The notes under the pieces: generated by a model
The model's input: the letters and a program-made list of their open reading frames with translations, nothing else
Told to the model about the DNA's origin: nothing
The model's database searches: none
Assembly: GCA_963839165.1 (NCBI GenBank)
Contig: CAWIUG010000011.1
Location: forward strand, 62,001-126,000
Direction: 5' to 3'
Origin: DATFVA01 sp963839165
GTDB lineage: Bacteria; Bacteroidota; Ignavibacteria; Ignavibacteriales; Ignavibacteriaceae
DNA: 64,000 bases
Program-made: the position numbers and the translations under genes
Shown here: in pieces, positions 44,132-53,318 of the stretch
How positions within the stretch are numbered: the first letter of the stretch is position 1
Layout of the letters: every line of letters begins with the position of its first letter

Positions 44132-46246
44132 ATGAAAAATAGAAGCTTTCTGCGATTTTGTTTTTTAATCATTTCTATTTCCATATTTAATTCATTCAGT
44201 TATGCTCAGTGGTTCCGGCAAAATCCGCCGGCTAACCTGAAGAGCGTATTCCTTATTGATGGGTATACCGCGACAGCAGTGGGAGATTCGGGAACTATCC
44301 TCCGGACTACGGACGGAGGGGTGTCCTGGGCTGAACAGTCAGGCGGGACGCAAAACGACCTGTTTGGTGTGTTCTTCTCTAATGCCGATACGGGTACAGC
44401 GGTCGGAGGAAATGGAACGATTCTGCGGACAACCGACGGAGGATCAAGCTGGTTTGTACAGCCCGTCAATACCTGGAACTGGCTCCGTGATGTGTCTTTT
44501 TTTGATGCAGATAAAGGTATTGCGGTGGGGATATCCGGAATGATCCTCAGCACTATTGATGGCGGGGATACCTGGAACCAATGGGCAAATCCCTGGGATA
44601 ACCATCTCTACGCAGTGTCTTTCATTGATGCCGGTAAAGCAATCGCAGCCGGTGAGGATGGAATGATGTTCATTACTACCGATGGAGGGGTAACCTGGAA
44701 TTATCTCGCCAGCGGGACAACAGAACATATCTTTGGAATGTGTTTTGTTAATGCTGATACCGGTTTTGCGGTGGGGGCAAACGGATTGATCCTTCGAACT
44801 GATAATGGCGGGGCAAACTGGGTTGCTCAATCAGGTCCCACAGCGTACTACGATCTTTTGGATGTATCCTTCGCCGATGCGAATACAGGAACTGCGGTTG
44901 TGGATTATGGCGGACTTTTGATCCATACTACAGATGGGGGAGTGCACTGGAATTATCAACAGAGCCCTACTTTGAACTATTTGAAAGGTGTATTCTTCCT
45001 CAATGCTGATACAGGATCGGCGGTCGGTGATGGCGGAATTGTCCTTCGTACTACTGATGCAGGGTCTAGCTGGTTTACACAGGCAGGCGGGACAACTAAG
45101 GCTCTCAATGATGTTTCATTCGCTGATGCTAATACGGGTACTGCCGTGGGTAAAAATGGAATAATTCTTCGTACGACTAATGCGGGGGTTGACTGGTATA
45201 TTCAGCCGGGCGGCATCTCCTATGAACTCACTGGGGTATGCTTCACTGATACCGTTATGGGTACAGTTGTGGGTCGTTTCGGAAAAATCCTTCGCACTAC
45301 TAATGGCGGTGCAGACTGGATTGATATCTACGCCGGAGTATCGTACGATTTAACCGATGTTTCCTTTACCGATGCAAATACGGGAACTGTTGTGGGATCT
45401 AATGGAACAATTCTTCGTACCACCAACGGCGGTGCAGATTGGATTCCTCAGTCAAGTGGAACAACAAGCTACCTTACGGGTGTATGCTTTACCGATGAAA
45501 ACACAGGGACTGTTGCGGGATATGATGGAACAATTCTTCGTACTACCAACGGCGGTGCTGACTGGGTTCCTCAGTCAAGCGGAACAACCGATCAACTCTA
45601 TAATGTACATTTCACTGATGCTGATATGGGTACAGTCAGCGGGTACCCCGGTATAATTCTCCGAACTACGGATGGAGGGGAGCACTGGATTACCCAGGTA
45701 AGCGGGACAGCAATGGGTCTGTTCGGCATATGTTTCATCGATGCGAATACAGGAACTGTAGTAGGAGATGATGGGACGATTCTCCGCACTACAGACGGAG
45801 GGAGCAACTGGTATGAACAGCCAAGCGGAACAACTTTGATTCTTAAAGGTGTATCTTTCACCGACGCCAACACGGGAACGGCTGTGGGTTATGGTGGCGT
45901 AATTCTTCGCACAACAAACGGAGGGGCAACTTTTATTGAGGAAGAAAGGATTGATGAAATACCAGAGGAGTATTTGCTTTTACAGAATTATCCTAATCCG
46001 TTTAACCCGTCAACAACAATAAGATACTCAATTCCGGTTGTTCGACAGGCTCAGAATGAAATTAACGTTATACTAAGAATATATGATGTCTTAGGAAATG
46101 AAGTAGAGACACTGGTTAACGGGAAAAAACTTTCGGGCACGTATGAAGTAACCTGGCATGCATCTAACCTTCCAAGCGGAGTATATTTCTATCAAATAAA
46201 GGCTGGTGATTTCATACAGACCAAGAAAATGATTCTTCTCAGATAA
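44132..46246 (+). CDS. YCF48/BNR-like repeat protein, T9SS-exported
   Basis: 704 residues. A signal peptide (FLRFCFLIISISIFNSFSYAQ) is followed by 14 repeats of about 42 residues, each like TGTAVGxNGTILRTTDGG plus S/A-x-W (GTILRTTxGGxxW). They resemble YCF48-like and BNR/sialidase-type blades and should fold as beta-propellers. The C-terminal T9SS sorting domain is LLQNYPNPFNPSTTIRY to IQTKKMILLR. Neighbouring repeats are near-identical in DNA in places, which favours copy-number change by recombination. Probably a surface-exposed or released binding protein. Confidence 0.88.
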   Translation: MKNRSFLRFCFLIISISIFNSFSYAQWFRQNPPANLKSVFLIDGYTATAVGDSGTILRTTDGGVSWAEQSGGTQNDLFGVFFSNADTGTAVGGNGTILRTTDGGSSWFVQPVNTWNWLRDVSFFDADKGIAVGISGMILSTIDGGDTWNQWANPWDNHLYAVSFIDAGKAIAAGEDGMMFITTDGGVTWNYLASGTTEHIFGMCFVNADTGFAVGANGLILRTDNGGANWVAQSGPTAYYDLLDVSFADANTGTAVVDYGGLLIHTTDGGVHWNYQQSPTLNYLKGVFFLNADTGSAVGDGGIVLRTTDAGSSWFTQAGGTTKALNDVSFADANTGTAVGKNGIILRTTNAGVDWYIQPGGISYELTGVCFTDTVMGTVVGRFGKILRTTNGGADWIDIYAGVSYDLTDVSFTDANTGTVVGSNGTILRTTNGGADWIPQSSGTTSYLTGVCFTDENTGTVAGYDGTILRTTNGGADWVPQSSGTTDQLYNVHFTDADMGTVSGYPGIILRTTDGGEHWITQVSGTAMGLFGICFIDANTGTVVGDDGTILRTTDGGSNWYEQPSGTTLILKGVSFTDANTGTAVGYGGVILRTTNGGATFIEEERIDEIPEEYLLLQNYPNPFNPSTTIRYSIPVVRQAQNEINVILRIYDVLGNEVETLVNGKKLSGTYEVTWHASNLPSGVYFYQIKAGDFIQTKKMILLR

Positions 46247-46251
46247 ACTAT

Positions 46252-46269
46252 GGGGAGAGAATTCTCCCC
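46252..46269. terminator. Terminator hairpin between convergent genes
   Basis: GGGGAGA, loop GAAT and TCTCCCC form a 7-bp GC-rich stem between the YCF48-like gene (ends 46246) and the integrase gene (ends 46272). No long T-run is present, so strength is uncertain. It could serve both directions. Confidence 0.5.
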
Positions 46270-46271
46270 AT

Positions 46272-47288
46272 TTAATCGAGTCTCTCAACTGCGTTTCTTA
46301 AATCATCACTGCGAAGATGTGCATAAATCTGAGTCGTTTTAATATCAGCGTGTCCAAGCAGCTTGCTGACTTCGTATATCGATACTCCCTTCTGAACCAG
46401 CCAGGATGCGAATGTATGGCGCAAGCAATGAAATGTTAGTTTGGGATTAAGTTCAGCAAGCTCAACATACTTCCGAAATTTATCCTGAAGATTGTCCTGT
46501 AAGATTCTTGTATCATCAAGTGTAAAGATCAATTCACCTTTGGCATTGTCAACTCTTCTGGATACAATCTCAAATGCTTTAATATTCATTGGCATATTGC
46601 GGATCTTCCTGGACTTCGTTGTATGATAATGATTATCAAGAATTATCAGCCTATCCTGTTTATTAAACTGTCTCTTATGCAGATTGAGAATTTCCATCTG
46701 TCGCAAGCCAGTGTTTACTGCAAACTCAACCAGCTCTTTCCAATCCTGATTATCAATTACTTTTAGCAGTGAATCGAATTCCTCTTTTGTAAAAAATAAT
46801 GGTAGTCTTTCTGGTGGTTTAATCCGCTTGATGTTCTTGGCAGGATTATTTTCAAGAAAGCCATAAGCTACAGCCTTGCTGAACATCGCCTTGATGTTTA
46901 TCAAGTGTCTTCTTCCTGTATGCAAAGATCTCTTTCTAATTTTCATTTGAATGAACTCTTCGATATTGCGCTGAGAAAATTCGCTTAGTAATATGTTTCC
47001 AAAGTATTCTTCCATTTCATTGAAAGTACTTTTGTAATCCAGAGTAGTCTTCCAGGAGTGATAGCTTTCAGAATGCTTGAGAAACTTCCATCGGAATTGT
47101 TTGAGGGTTAAATCGTTAGCAATTGTGCTCTTCTTGTTACTTATTAGTTTATCAAAATTTGATAATGCTTTGAGTGCTTCTGATTTAATTTTTGTTTTTG
47201 TAGTTATACTTTTTCTTTTCCCATTAAGATCAATGTAATAGACATAGTAATAACCGTTTTTGTGTTTTGAGATGAACAACTTTTGCAT
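46272..47288 (-). CDS. Tyrosine recombinase/integrase
   Basis: 338 residues from the ATG at 47288, preferred because AAAGGAG lies 6-8 bases before it; the start at 47303 would overlap that site. It has an arm-binding-type N-terminus, a SAM-like core-binding domain (~60-150) and a catalytic domain. Catalytic residues are R196 in NTGLRQMEI, K225 in HTTKS, H287 and R290 in HCLRHTF, H313 in LGHADIKT and Y322 in QIYAHL. It is a phage/ICE-type enzyme catalysing integration at a tRNA. It lies 166 bp from tRNA-fMet. Confidence 0.93.
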   Translation of the reverse strand: MQKLFISKHKNGYYYVYYIDLNGKRKSITTKTKIKSEALKALSNFDKLISNKKSTIANDLTLKQFRWKFLKHSESYHSWKTTLDYKSTFNEMEEYFGNILLSEFSQRNIEEFIQMKIRKRSLHTGRRHLINIKAMFSKAVAYGFLENNPAKNIKRIKPPERLPLFFTKEEFDSLLKVIDNQDWKELVEFAVNTGLRQMEILNLHKRQFNKQDRLIILDNHYHTTKSRKIRNMPMNIKAFEIVSRRVDNAKGELIFTLDDTRILQDNLQDKFRKYVELAELNPKLTFHCLRHTFASWLVQKGVSIYEVSKLLGHADIKTTQIYAHLRSDDLRNAVERLD

Positions 47289-47339
47289 TGAAACTCCTTT
47301 CAAAAGTCATTCATTCAGAGCTTGATCAGAAGTAAGAAA

Positions 47340-47393
47340 ATTTCTGACTAAATTTCTGATAGATTAGTCGGAAATCTGTTAATTTCTGACTAA
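47340..47393. promoter_or_regulatory. Repeated ATTTCTGACTAA sites upstream of the integrase
   Basis: ATTTCTGACTAA occurs at 47340-47351 and again at 47382-47393, with an inverted copy TTAGTCGGAAAT (one mismatch) at 47364-47375 and a partial copy at 47351-47361. Direct and inverted copies between an integrase gene and its tRNA fit arm-type integrase sites or an autoregulatory operator. Confidence 0.45.
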
Positions 47394-47417
47394 GTAACTG
47401 GTTGGCTTTAAAACGAA

Positions 47418-47448
47418 AAAGCCCGAATACTTATCATACTCAGGCTTT
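47418..47448 (-). terminator. Terminator downstream of tRNA-fMet
   Basis: On the minus strand AAAGCCTGAGTA and TATTCGGGCTTT pair as a 12-bp stem with two G-U pairs, followed by a T-run. It starts 6 bases after the tRNA. It differs in sequence from the hairpins in R1-R3. Confidence 0.85.
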
Positions 47449-47453
47449 AGTAG

Positions 47454-47526
<73 letters not shown>

Positions 47527-47825
47527 ATATAAATTTTAGACAACAAATATAACTATAAGAAGACGCCTTTCCAAATTATAACCCTTTTGCGTGATTTATC
47601 AGCATTATTAATAGTTATTAGTCGTGGAATTCCCGTGAGGATACTGCCTGGATTCCTCTTCAATAATTTATGGCTGGTTCTTCTGCCTCTGAGGATAGCC
47701 CGTGATAATCAAATCCTGTATCTGAAAATTTCACGCGCCAAACCTGATAAAAACCTTATAGGGTTCCATAGTTGGGAAATTTTCTTTATATATTGTATGG
47801 TTCTTAATCATAATAAAGCAAGAGA
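47527..47825. other. Intergenic region upstream of UPF0182 gene
   Basis: About 300 bp beyond the 5' end of tRNA-fMet. No credible gene. Contains promoters for the tRNA (leftward) and UPF0182 gene (rightward), not resolved. Confidence 0.35.
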
Positions 47826-50684
47826 ATGTATACAGCAATCATAATATTACTGCTTGCTATTGCAGTTTACCTGGCATTTAGCGGTATTAAGGGAAATAAA
47901 AAAGGGAGAACAATTGCCGGAATAATCGTCGGCGCTTTCACTATTATCTTCTTCTGGTCACTCGATTTCTGGGGTGAAATGCTCTGGTTTGAAAATGTAG
48001 GATACGGCGACCGTTTCTGGGTATATATTACTGCCCAGACAGTTGCGGCGATGGTTGGGGCTTTTCTCGCTTTAGGGATTGTTTCACTGCTTACTTACTC
48101 AATCCCCTCCACTAAAAGTTATCTCAGAAAAATCAGCATGGGCGTATCCTTTGTGGCTGGCGCTGTCTGGGGTTATTCAAACTGGGAGGTTATGCTGAAG
48201 TTCTGGTTCCGCGTTCCTATGGGTGTATCGGAACCTGTTCTGAATAAGGATGCGGGTTTTTATCTGTTTACCCTCCCATTTCTGGATAGTCTATACACAT
48301 TGCTTATTATTCTAACCATCATCTCTCTTATTGCTGTTCTGTTCACCTCTTTTCTGAAATTCGATGAGAAGGGAAATTTAAGTGCTAATTTCTCTGGTTT
48401 CGATCGGTATATTTCTTCCAAACCATATACAAATATCCTGATCATTGGTTCGCTTCTGATTCTGGTTCTTGCTTATGATAAGTACCTGAGCCGATATCAC
48501 CTTATGTTTTCCGACTTAGGGGTAGTGCGTGGACCGGGATGGACGGATGTTAATATTCTGCTGCCTGCATATGATATTATTGTTGTTTTGATGATTATTC
48601 TGGCTGTATCTCTTTTGATAAAGCCTGCGAGGATTTTCCTGCAGAAGTTTTATACCAGGCTCAAAATCAGGAATGCAGGTTCTGAACCGGTACTCCTTTT
48701 TTCAATCTTAATATCACTCTTCATAATATGGTTCATCGGTTTAACTGCAATACCCGGCTTGTTTCAATGGCTCCGAGTTGAACCAAATGAGATAACATTT
48801 GAAAGACCTTATATTGAAAATAATATAAAGCTGACGAGATATGGGTTTAATCTTCAGAGTATTGAGGAAAAAGAATATCCGGCTAAGGATATCTTTAACA
48901 AGCAGATTGTAGAGGAGAACAAGGCAACTTTTGAGAATATCAGGTTGTGGGACTGGAGGGCGCTCGATGATGTATATAAACAATTCCAGGAAATACGTCT
49001 CTATTATGAATTTAAGGATGTCGATATTGATCGTTATCATTTCAATAATGAGTATAGGCAGGTAATGGTTTCCGCCAGAGAAATGGAACCTTCTAATCTA
49101 CCGCCGCAAAGCCAGACGTTTGTAAATACGAGGTTTAAATATACCCATGGCTACGGTATTACATTAACTACTGTTAGCGATTTTACTCCTGAAGGATTGC
49201 CGAACCTCCTCATTAAGGATATTCCTCCTGTAAGCAAATATCCTGAGCTCGAAGTTAAGCAGCCTCAGATCTATTATGGTGAGCTTACTGATTCTTATGT
49301 AATTGTGAATTCTGATGAACCTGAATTTGATTATCCGAGCGGGGAACAGAATGTAAATATAAAGTATCCCGGAAAGGGAGGTATTCAGATTTCAAATATC
49401 TGGAGAAAATTCCTCTTCGGCTGGAAGTTTGACGGAACAAACTTTTTCTTTTCGGGTTATCCTAATTCTCAGAGCAGGGTAATGTTCCACAGGCAGATAA
49501 TGGACAGAGTAAGAACTCTTGCTCCGTTCCTTGAGTATGATAAAGACCCTTACATAGTTCTCGGTGATGATGGTAAATTGTACTGGATGATTGATGCTTA
49601 TACAACTAGCAGCTACTTTCCGTACAGCGAAGTTTTTCATTCTACAGAGAGGATCGCGTATAAGGAGGGTGAAACTACAAGAACACTTACAACAAATACG
49701 GCTCCCGAACTGAATGGGCTTAATTATATAAGAAACTCCGTTAAGGTTGTTATAAATGCTTTCAGCGGTGCAACCGATTTTTATATCTTTGATGAGAGTG
49801 ATCCACTCATAAAGGTGTGGGATAAGATTTTCCCGGGACTGTTCAAAAAGAAATCTGAAATGCCCGCTAATTTGATTGACCATATCCGCTATCCAATTGA
49901 TTTTATGATGGTGCAGGGATTAATGTATGCAAAATATCATATGACTGATCCTACTGTTTTTTATAACCAGGAGGATCTCTGGATCAGGGCTACTGAAAAG
50001 TATTATACCCAGGTTCAGCCCGTCAATCCCTATTATATAATGTGGCAGCTTCCTCAGACTCAAAAGGCGGAATTTGTACTAATACTTCCTTTTACCCCTA
50101 AGAACAGACAGGTATCCATTGGCTGGGTTGCAGGTATGTGCGATGGTGATAATTATGGACGTTTTATTGCATATAAGTTTCCGAAGGATAAGAGCGTGCT
50201 TGGCCCTCAGCAGGTGGAAACAAAAATAGATCAGGATAGTTTCCTTTCAGGTCAGCTGTCGCTCTGGGATCAGCGTGGTTCAAATGTGATTCGCGGAAAT
50301 GTTCTTGCTATACCTGTCGATCAGACTATAATTTATATTGAACCAATTTACCTGCAGGCTGAAACAGCTGCTTATCCGGAGCTGAGACTGGTTGTCGTTA
50401 TGCATAATGATAACCTTAGTTATGCTGAAACGTTCCAGGATGCCCTTCAGAAACTATACGGTGAAACCAAAGCAGAGCAGGTCCCTGTAAAAGAGGAAAC
50501 AGCAGCTGCAGAAGTTGAAATTTCCGCGGGTGCAAAAATAAACCAGGCTAATGAAGCATTTAATAACTATCTGAAGTACCAGGGACAGAAAGAATTTCAG
50601 AAGGCGGCCACCGAACTTGAAAAACTTCAAACAATTCTGAAAGATTTATCTGATCGTTCGAAAAAATCACAGGAGAAGAAGTAG
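47826..50684 (+). CDS. UPF0182 family membrane protein
   Basis: 952 residues. Seven to eight hydrophobic helices lie in the first ~310 residues. A large soluble domain follows, opening with NEITFERPYIENNIKLTRYG near 320 and containing IENNIKLTR, DVDIDRYHFNN, RQVMVSAREM and YGITL motifs shared with UPF0182 members of actinobacteria, clostridia and cyanobacteria. The C-terminus ends in a coiled, lysine-rich segment. Function is unknown. No partner gene is evident; a STAS protein follows 128 bp downstream. Confidence 0.92.
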   Translation: MYTAIIILLLAIAVYLAFSGIKGNKKGRTIAGIIVGAFTIIFFWSLDFWGEMLWFENVGYGDRFWVYITAQTVAAMVGAFLALGIVSLLTYSIPSTKSYLRKISMGVSFVAGAVWGYSNWEVMLKFWFRVPMGVSEPVLNKDAGFYLFTLPFLDSLYTLLIILTIISLIAVLFTSFLKFDEKGNLSANFSGFDRYISSKPYTNILIIGSLLILVLAYDKYLSRYHLMFSDLGVVRGPGWTDVNILLPAYDIIVVLMIILAVSLLIKPARIFLQKFYTRLKIRNAGSEPVLLFSILISLFIIWFIGLTAIPGLFQWLRVEPNEITFERPYIENNIKLTRYGFNLQSIEEKEYPAKDIFNKQIVEENKATFENIRLWDWRALDDVYKQFQEIRLYYEFKDVDIDRYHFNNEYRQVMVSAREMEPSNLPPQSQTFVNTRFKYTHGYGITLTTVSDFTPEGLPNLLIKDIPPVSKYPELEVKQPQIYYGELTDSYVIVNSDEPEFDYPSGEQNVNIKYPGKGGIQISNIWRKFLFGWKFDGTNFFFSGYPNSQSRVMFHRQIMDRVRTLAPFLEYDKDPYIVLGDDGKLYWMIDAYTTSSYFPYSEVFHSTERIAYKEGETTRTLTTNTAPELNGLNYIRNSVKVVINAFSGATDFYIFDESDPLIKVWDKIFPGLFKKKSEMPANLIDHIRYPIDFMMVQGLMYAKYHMTDPTVFYNQEDLWIRATEKYYTQVQPVNPYYIMWQLPQTQKAEFVLILPFTPKNRQVSIGWVAGMCDGDNYGRFIAYKFPKDKSVLGPQQVETKIDQDSFLSGQLSLWDQRGSNVIRGNVLAIPVDQTIIYIEPIYLQAETAAYPELRLVVVMHNDNLSYAETFQDALQKLYGETKAEQVPVKEETAAAEVEISAGAKINQANEAFNNYLKYQGQKEFQKAATELEKLQTILKDLSDRSKKSQEKK

Positions 50685-50812
50685 AAGGATTTAAATATAA
50701 ATATTGGCTTCTTATGAAGCAGCTGAACATTGAACGTAAATCACTAAATCTAATTGAAAATAAGAAAATAACGGCTATTTTTGTGTTTTAGAAAAATTCA
50801 AAAGGAGGAGTT

Positions 50813-51118
50813 ATGGATCTTCATACCGAGCAGGATCAGGATAAGTCTGTTATCATAATTGATAAAAATAAATTGATCGGCGTAGAGAACGAAACTTTCC
50901 AGCAGCAGGTCCAGGGTGCCCTTGATAATGGGAGTAAAGAGATCTCTATCGATCTTGGAAATGTTGAATATATTTCGAGCTGGGGAATCGGGCTCCTCGT
51001 ACATGCTTATACCAGCTGTCATAATAAGGATGTACAGTTTAGCTTGAAGGGTGTTAATTCACAGGTTATGAATGTGCTCAGTCAGCTAAAATTGACAACG
51101 CTGTTTAATATAAAATAG
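50813..51118 (+). CDS. STAS domain protein, anti-sigma factor antagonist-like
   Basis: 101 residues, a single STAS domain. AAGGAGG lies 5-6 bases before the ATG. The conserved segment ISIDLGNVEYISSWGIGLLV carries the serine (S64 or S65) phosphorylated by anti-sigma kinases in SpoIIAA-like proteins. No anti-sigma kinase is adjacent. In this group of bacteria such proteins often act in general stress or partner-switch signalling. Confidence 0.88.
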   Translation: MDLHTEQDQDKSVIIIDKNKLIGVENETFQQQVQGALDNGSKEISIDLGNVEYISSWGIGLLVHAYTSCHNKDVQFSLKGVNSQVMNVLSQLKLTTLFNIK

Positions 51119-51361
51119 TCTGATTCTTGTACTTCTCCTGAAACTGCATAATGTTATTTATCCATTCCGGGGATGTCAGGGTTGCCTGTTATAAACTTTA
51201 CTGAAAATATGGAACTTTTCCGAAGTTTTTTCTCCTGCTTATAAGAACTTGAAATATACCACAAAGCCTGTATTAAGATTCCTTCCTTAAAATAATTACA
51301 ATAGCCCTGTAATTTTTTACTAATTTTATGATATTGTTACTCAATATTATCCGGAACAATA

Positions 51362-52702
51362 ATGACGAAAACAGCATTACTAAATAAAATACGGGAAGCA
51401 GGAGTTGTGGGAGCTGGTGGGGGAGGTTTTCCGGCACATAGAAAACTTACTGCCAATGTTGAACATATTATAGCTAACGGTGTGGAGTGCGAGCCTCTCC
51501 TTTATAAGGACAGGGAGGTAATACTGAGGGAAACGGAGAGGATGATGGCTGGTCTTGAAGTTGTCCGTGAACTTACAGGGGCATCCCACGTTACAATAGC
51601 AATTAAGAACAAAAATCAAGATGCCGCTGAGGTGATAAGACCCCTGGCTAAAAAGTATGGTTATGATATTTTCATTACGAAGAATGTCTATCCTGCAGGT
51701 GATGAATATATACTCGTATACGACATAACAGGAAAAAGAATCCCACCGAATGGAATACCACTTATGGCCGGCTGTCTTGTTAATAATGTTGAAACCCTTG
51801 TGAATATTTCTTATGCTTCTGAAGATATTCCGGTTACGGAGAAATACCTTACTATTGCAGGGGCTGTTAAACGTCCGGTAACTGTAAAAGTACCTGTGGG
51901 AACGAGCTTTAGTGATTGTATTGAACTTGCAGGCGGTTCTACGACTGAGGTTCCTGTTGTTCTTACTGGCGGGGTAATGATGGGAGGTGTTGAATCCGAC
52001 TTTTCGCTTCCTGTTACAAAGACCCTCGGCGGACTAATAGTACTGCCATCAGATCATACACTCGCAGTTAGAAAATCAGCTCCTCAAAAGGTCTATAATA
52101 AAACGGGGCACAGTACCTGCGATCAGTGTTCATTCTGTACTCAGTTATGTCCACGTTATATACTCGGTTATCCTATTCAGCCTCACCTGGTGATGCGGGC
52201 TTTACAGATGTCTGGTGATGCAAAGGAGGCACTCAATATGTGGGCCGCTGCCTGTTGTGAGTGTAATGTCTGTTCCCTGTTTGCATGTCCTGAAAAACTC
52301 GATCCTAAAAATGTATGTGCCGATAATAAAGCAAGACTTCGTAAAGAGAATAAAGGATTCACAAAAGCTCAGATGGAGGAAGCTTTCAGGGATGTTCATC
52401 CTGCAAGGGAAGGGAGGGAGATCCCGATATCTAATTTATATCAGAGACTGGGCTTGAAACCATACGACAGAAAGGCTGAATATACTGATTTTAATAAAAG
52501 GATTGCGGAGGTGGTTATACCCCTGAAATACAATTTCGGAAAAGCAGCGGATCCTGTGGTTAAAGTCGGGGCAGAGGTCAAAGCTGGTGAGATGGTTGCT
52601 GATCAGGATGAAAATGATCTCAGCGCGCCAGTTCATTCAAGTATTGATGGAATTGTTAAATCTATCAAACCCGACAGTATTGTAATATCTGCAGCAAATT
52701 AA
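51362..52702 (+). CDS. pduS: PduS-like flavin/Fe-S cobalamin reductase
   Basis: 446 residues, RnfC/NuoF-like. The N-terminal LNKIREAGVVGAGGGGFPAH and NGVECEPLLYKDREV are the NADH/FMN site typical of PduS. An SLBB domain follows (VPVGTSFSDCIELAGG). Two [4Fe-4S] motifs follow: C-DQ-C-SF-C-TQL-C-P and C-EC-N-V-C-SLFAC-P. In 1,2-propanediol microcompartments PduS reduces cob(III)alamin and partners the Fe-S shell protein PduT. Here the pair stands alone, with no enzyme or other shell genes in the window. Confidence 0.85.
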   Translation: MTKTALLNKIREAGVVGAGGGGFPAHRKLTANVEHIIANGVECEPLLYKDREVILRETERMMAGLEVVRELTGASHVTIAIKNKNQDAAEVIRPLAKKYGYDIFITKNVYPAGDEYILVYDITGKRIPPNGIPLMAGCLVNNVETLVNISYASEDIPVTEKYLTIAGAVKRPVTVKVPVGTSFSDCIELAGGSTTEVPVVLTGGVMMGGVESDFSLPVTKTLGGLIVLPSDHTLAVRKSAPQKVYNKTGHSTCDQCSFCTQLCPRYILGYPIQPHLVMRALQMSGDAKEALNMWAAACCECNVCSLFACPEKLDPKNVCADNKARLRKENKGFTKAQMEEAFRDVHPAREGREIPISNLYQRLGLKPYDRKAEYTDFNKRIAEVVIPLKYNFGKAADPVVKVGAEVKAGEMVADQDENDLSAPVHSSIDGIVKSIKPDSIVISAAN

Positions 52703-52716
52703 CAGAGGAATATTAT

Positions 52717-53265
52717 ATGAAAGCAGCTATTGGTTTAATTGAGCTCTCAAGCATTGCTAAAGGTATAGAAGTTTCAGATGCGATGCTTAAACGTGCCGAT
52801 ATTGAAATAATAGTAAACAGGACTATTTGTCCTGGAAAATATATGATACTAATAGGCGGAGATGTTGACGCTGTTAATGCTAGTATAGAAACAGGAATTG
52901 AAATAAGCTCCGATGAGATGGTTGACCATTTTATTATTCCCAATGTGCACCCTTCAATTTTTCCGGCAATAAGCGGGATAAATCCGGTTATAGATCTTCA
53001 GGCGCTGGGTGTAATTGAGTCATTTTCTGTTGCCTCCATAATTGAAGCTGCCGACGCCGCAGTTAAATCTGCCAGCGTAGAATTGATTACAGTTTATCTT
53101 GCAATGGCAATAGGAGGTAAAGGATATGTTATGCTTACCGGAGATGTCGCTTCCGTACAGACGGCCGTAGATACCGGAGCCGCAGCTATTGCGAAGAAAG
53201 GCTTGCTGGTTCAAAAAGTGGTAATTCCCCAACCCAGAAAAGAAATACTTCGATCATGGATATGA
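52717..53265 (+). CDS. pduT: PduT-like tandem BMC-domain shell protein
   Basis: 182 residues with two fused BMC domains (1 to ~90 and ~95-182), each a bacterial microcompartment fold. IGLIELSSIAKGIEVSDAML opens the first. The Cys in NRTICPGKYMILIGG is placed as in PduT, where three subunits coordinate a [4Fe-4S] cluster at the pore. The start is 15 bp after pduS with ribosome site AGAGGAAT, so they are cotranscribed. The Fe-S pore with a PduS partner implies electron transfer across a shell. Confidence 0.88.
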   Translation: MKAAIGLIELSSIAKGIEVSDAMLKRADIEIIVNRTICPGKYMILIGGDVDAVNASIETGIEISSDEMVDHFIIPNVHPSIFPAISGINPVIDLQALGVIESFSVASIIEAADAAVKSASVELITVYLAMAIGGKGYVMLTGDVASVQTAVDTGAAAIAKKGLLVQKVVIPQPRKEILRSWI

Positions 53266-53318
53266 TATATATTCTTCCCGGTAAAATTAGTATATGCTAA
53301 CAGAATGGTAACAGATAT

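Noticed and set aside
44132..46246. Repeated DNA that could be mistaken for a CRISPR or satellite array
   Set aside because: The periodicity (about 126 bp) is fully explained by 14 coding repeats in one open frame.
47587..47844. 85-residue frame between tRNA-fMet and the UPF0182 gene
   Set aside because: Overlaps the UPF0182 start, no ribosome site and no family resemblance.
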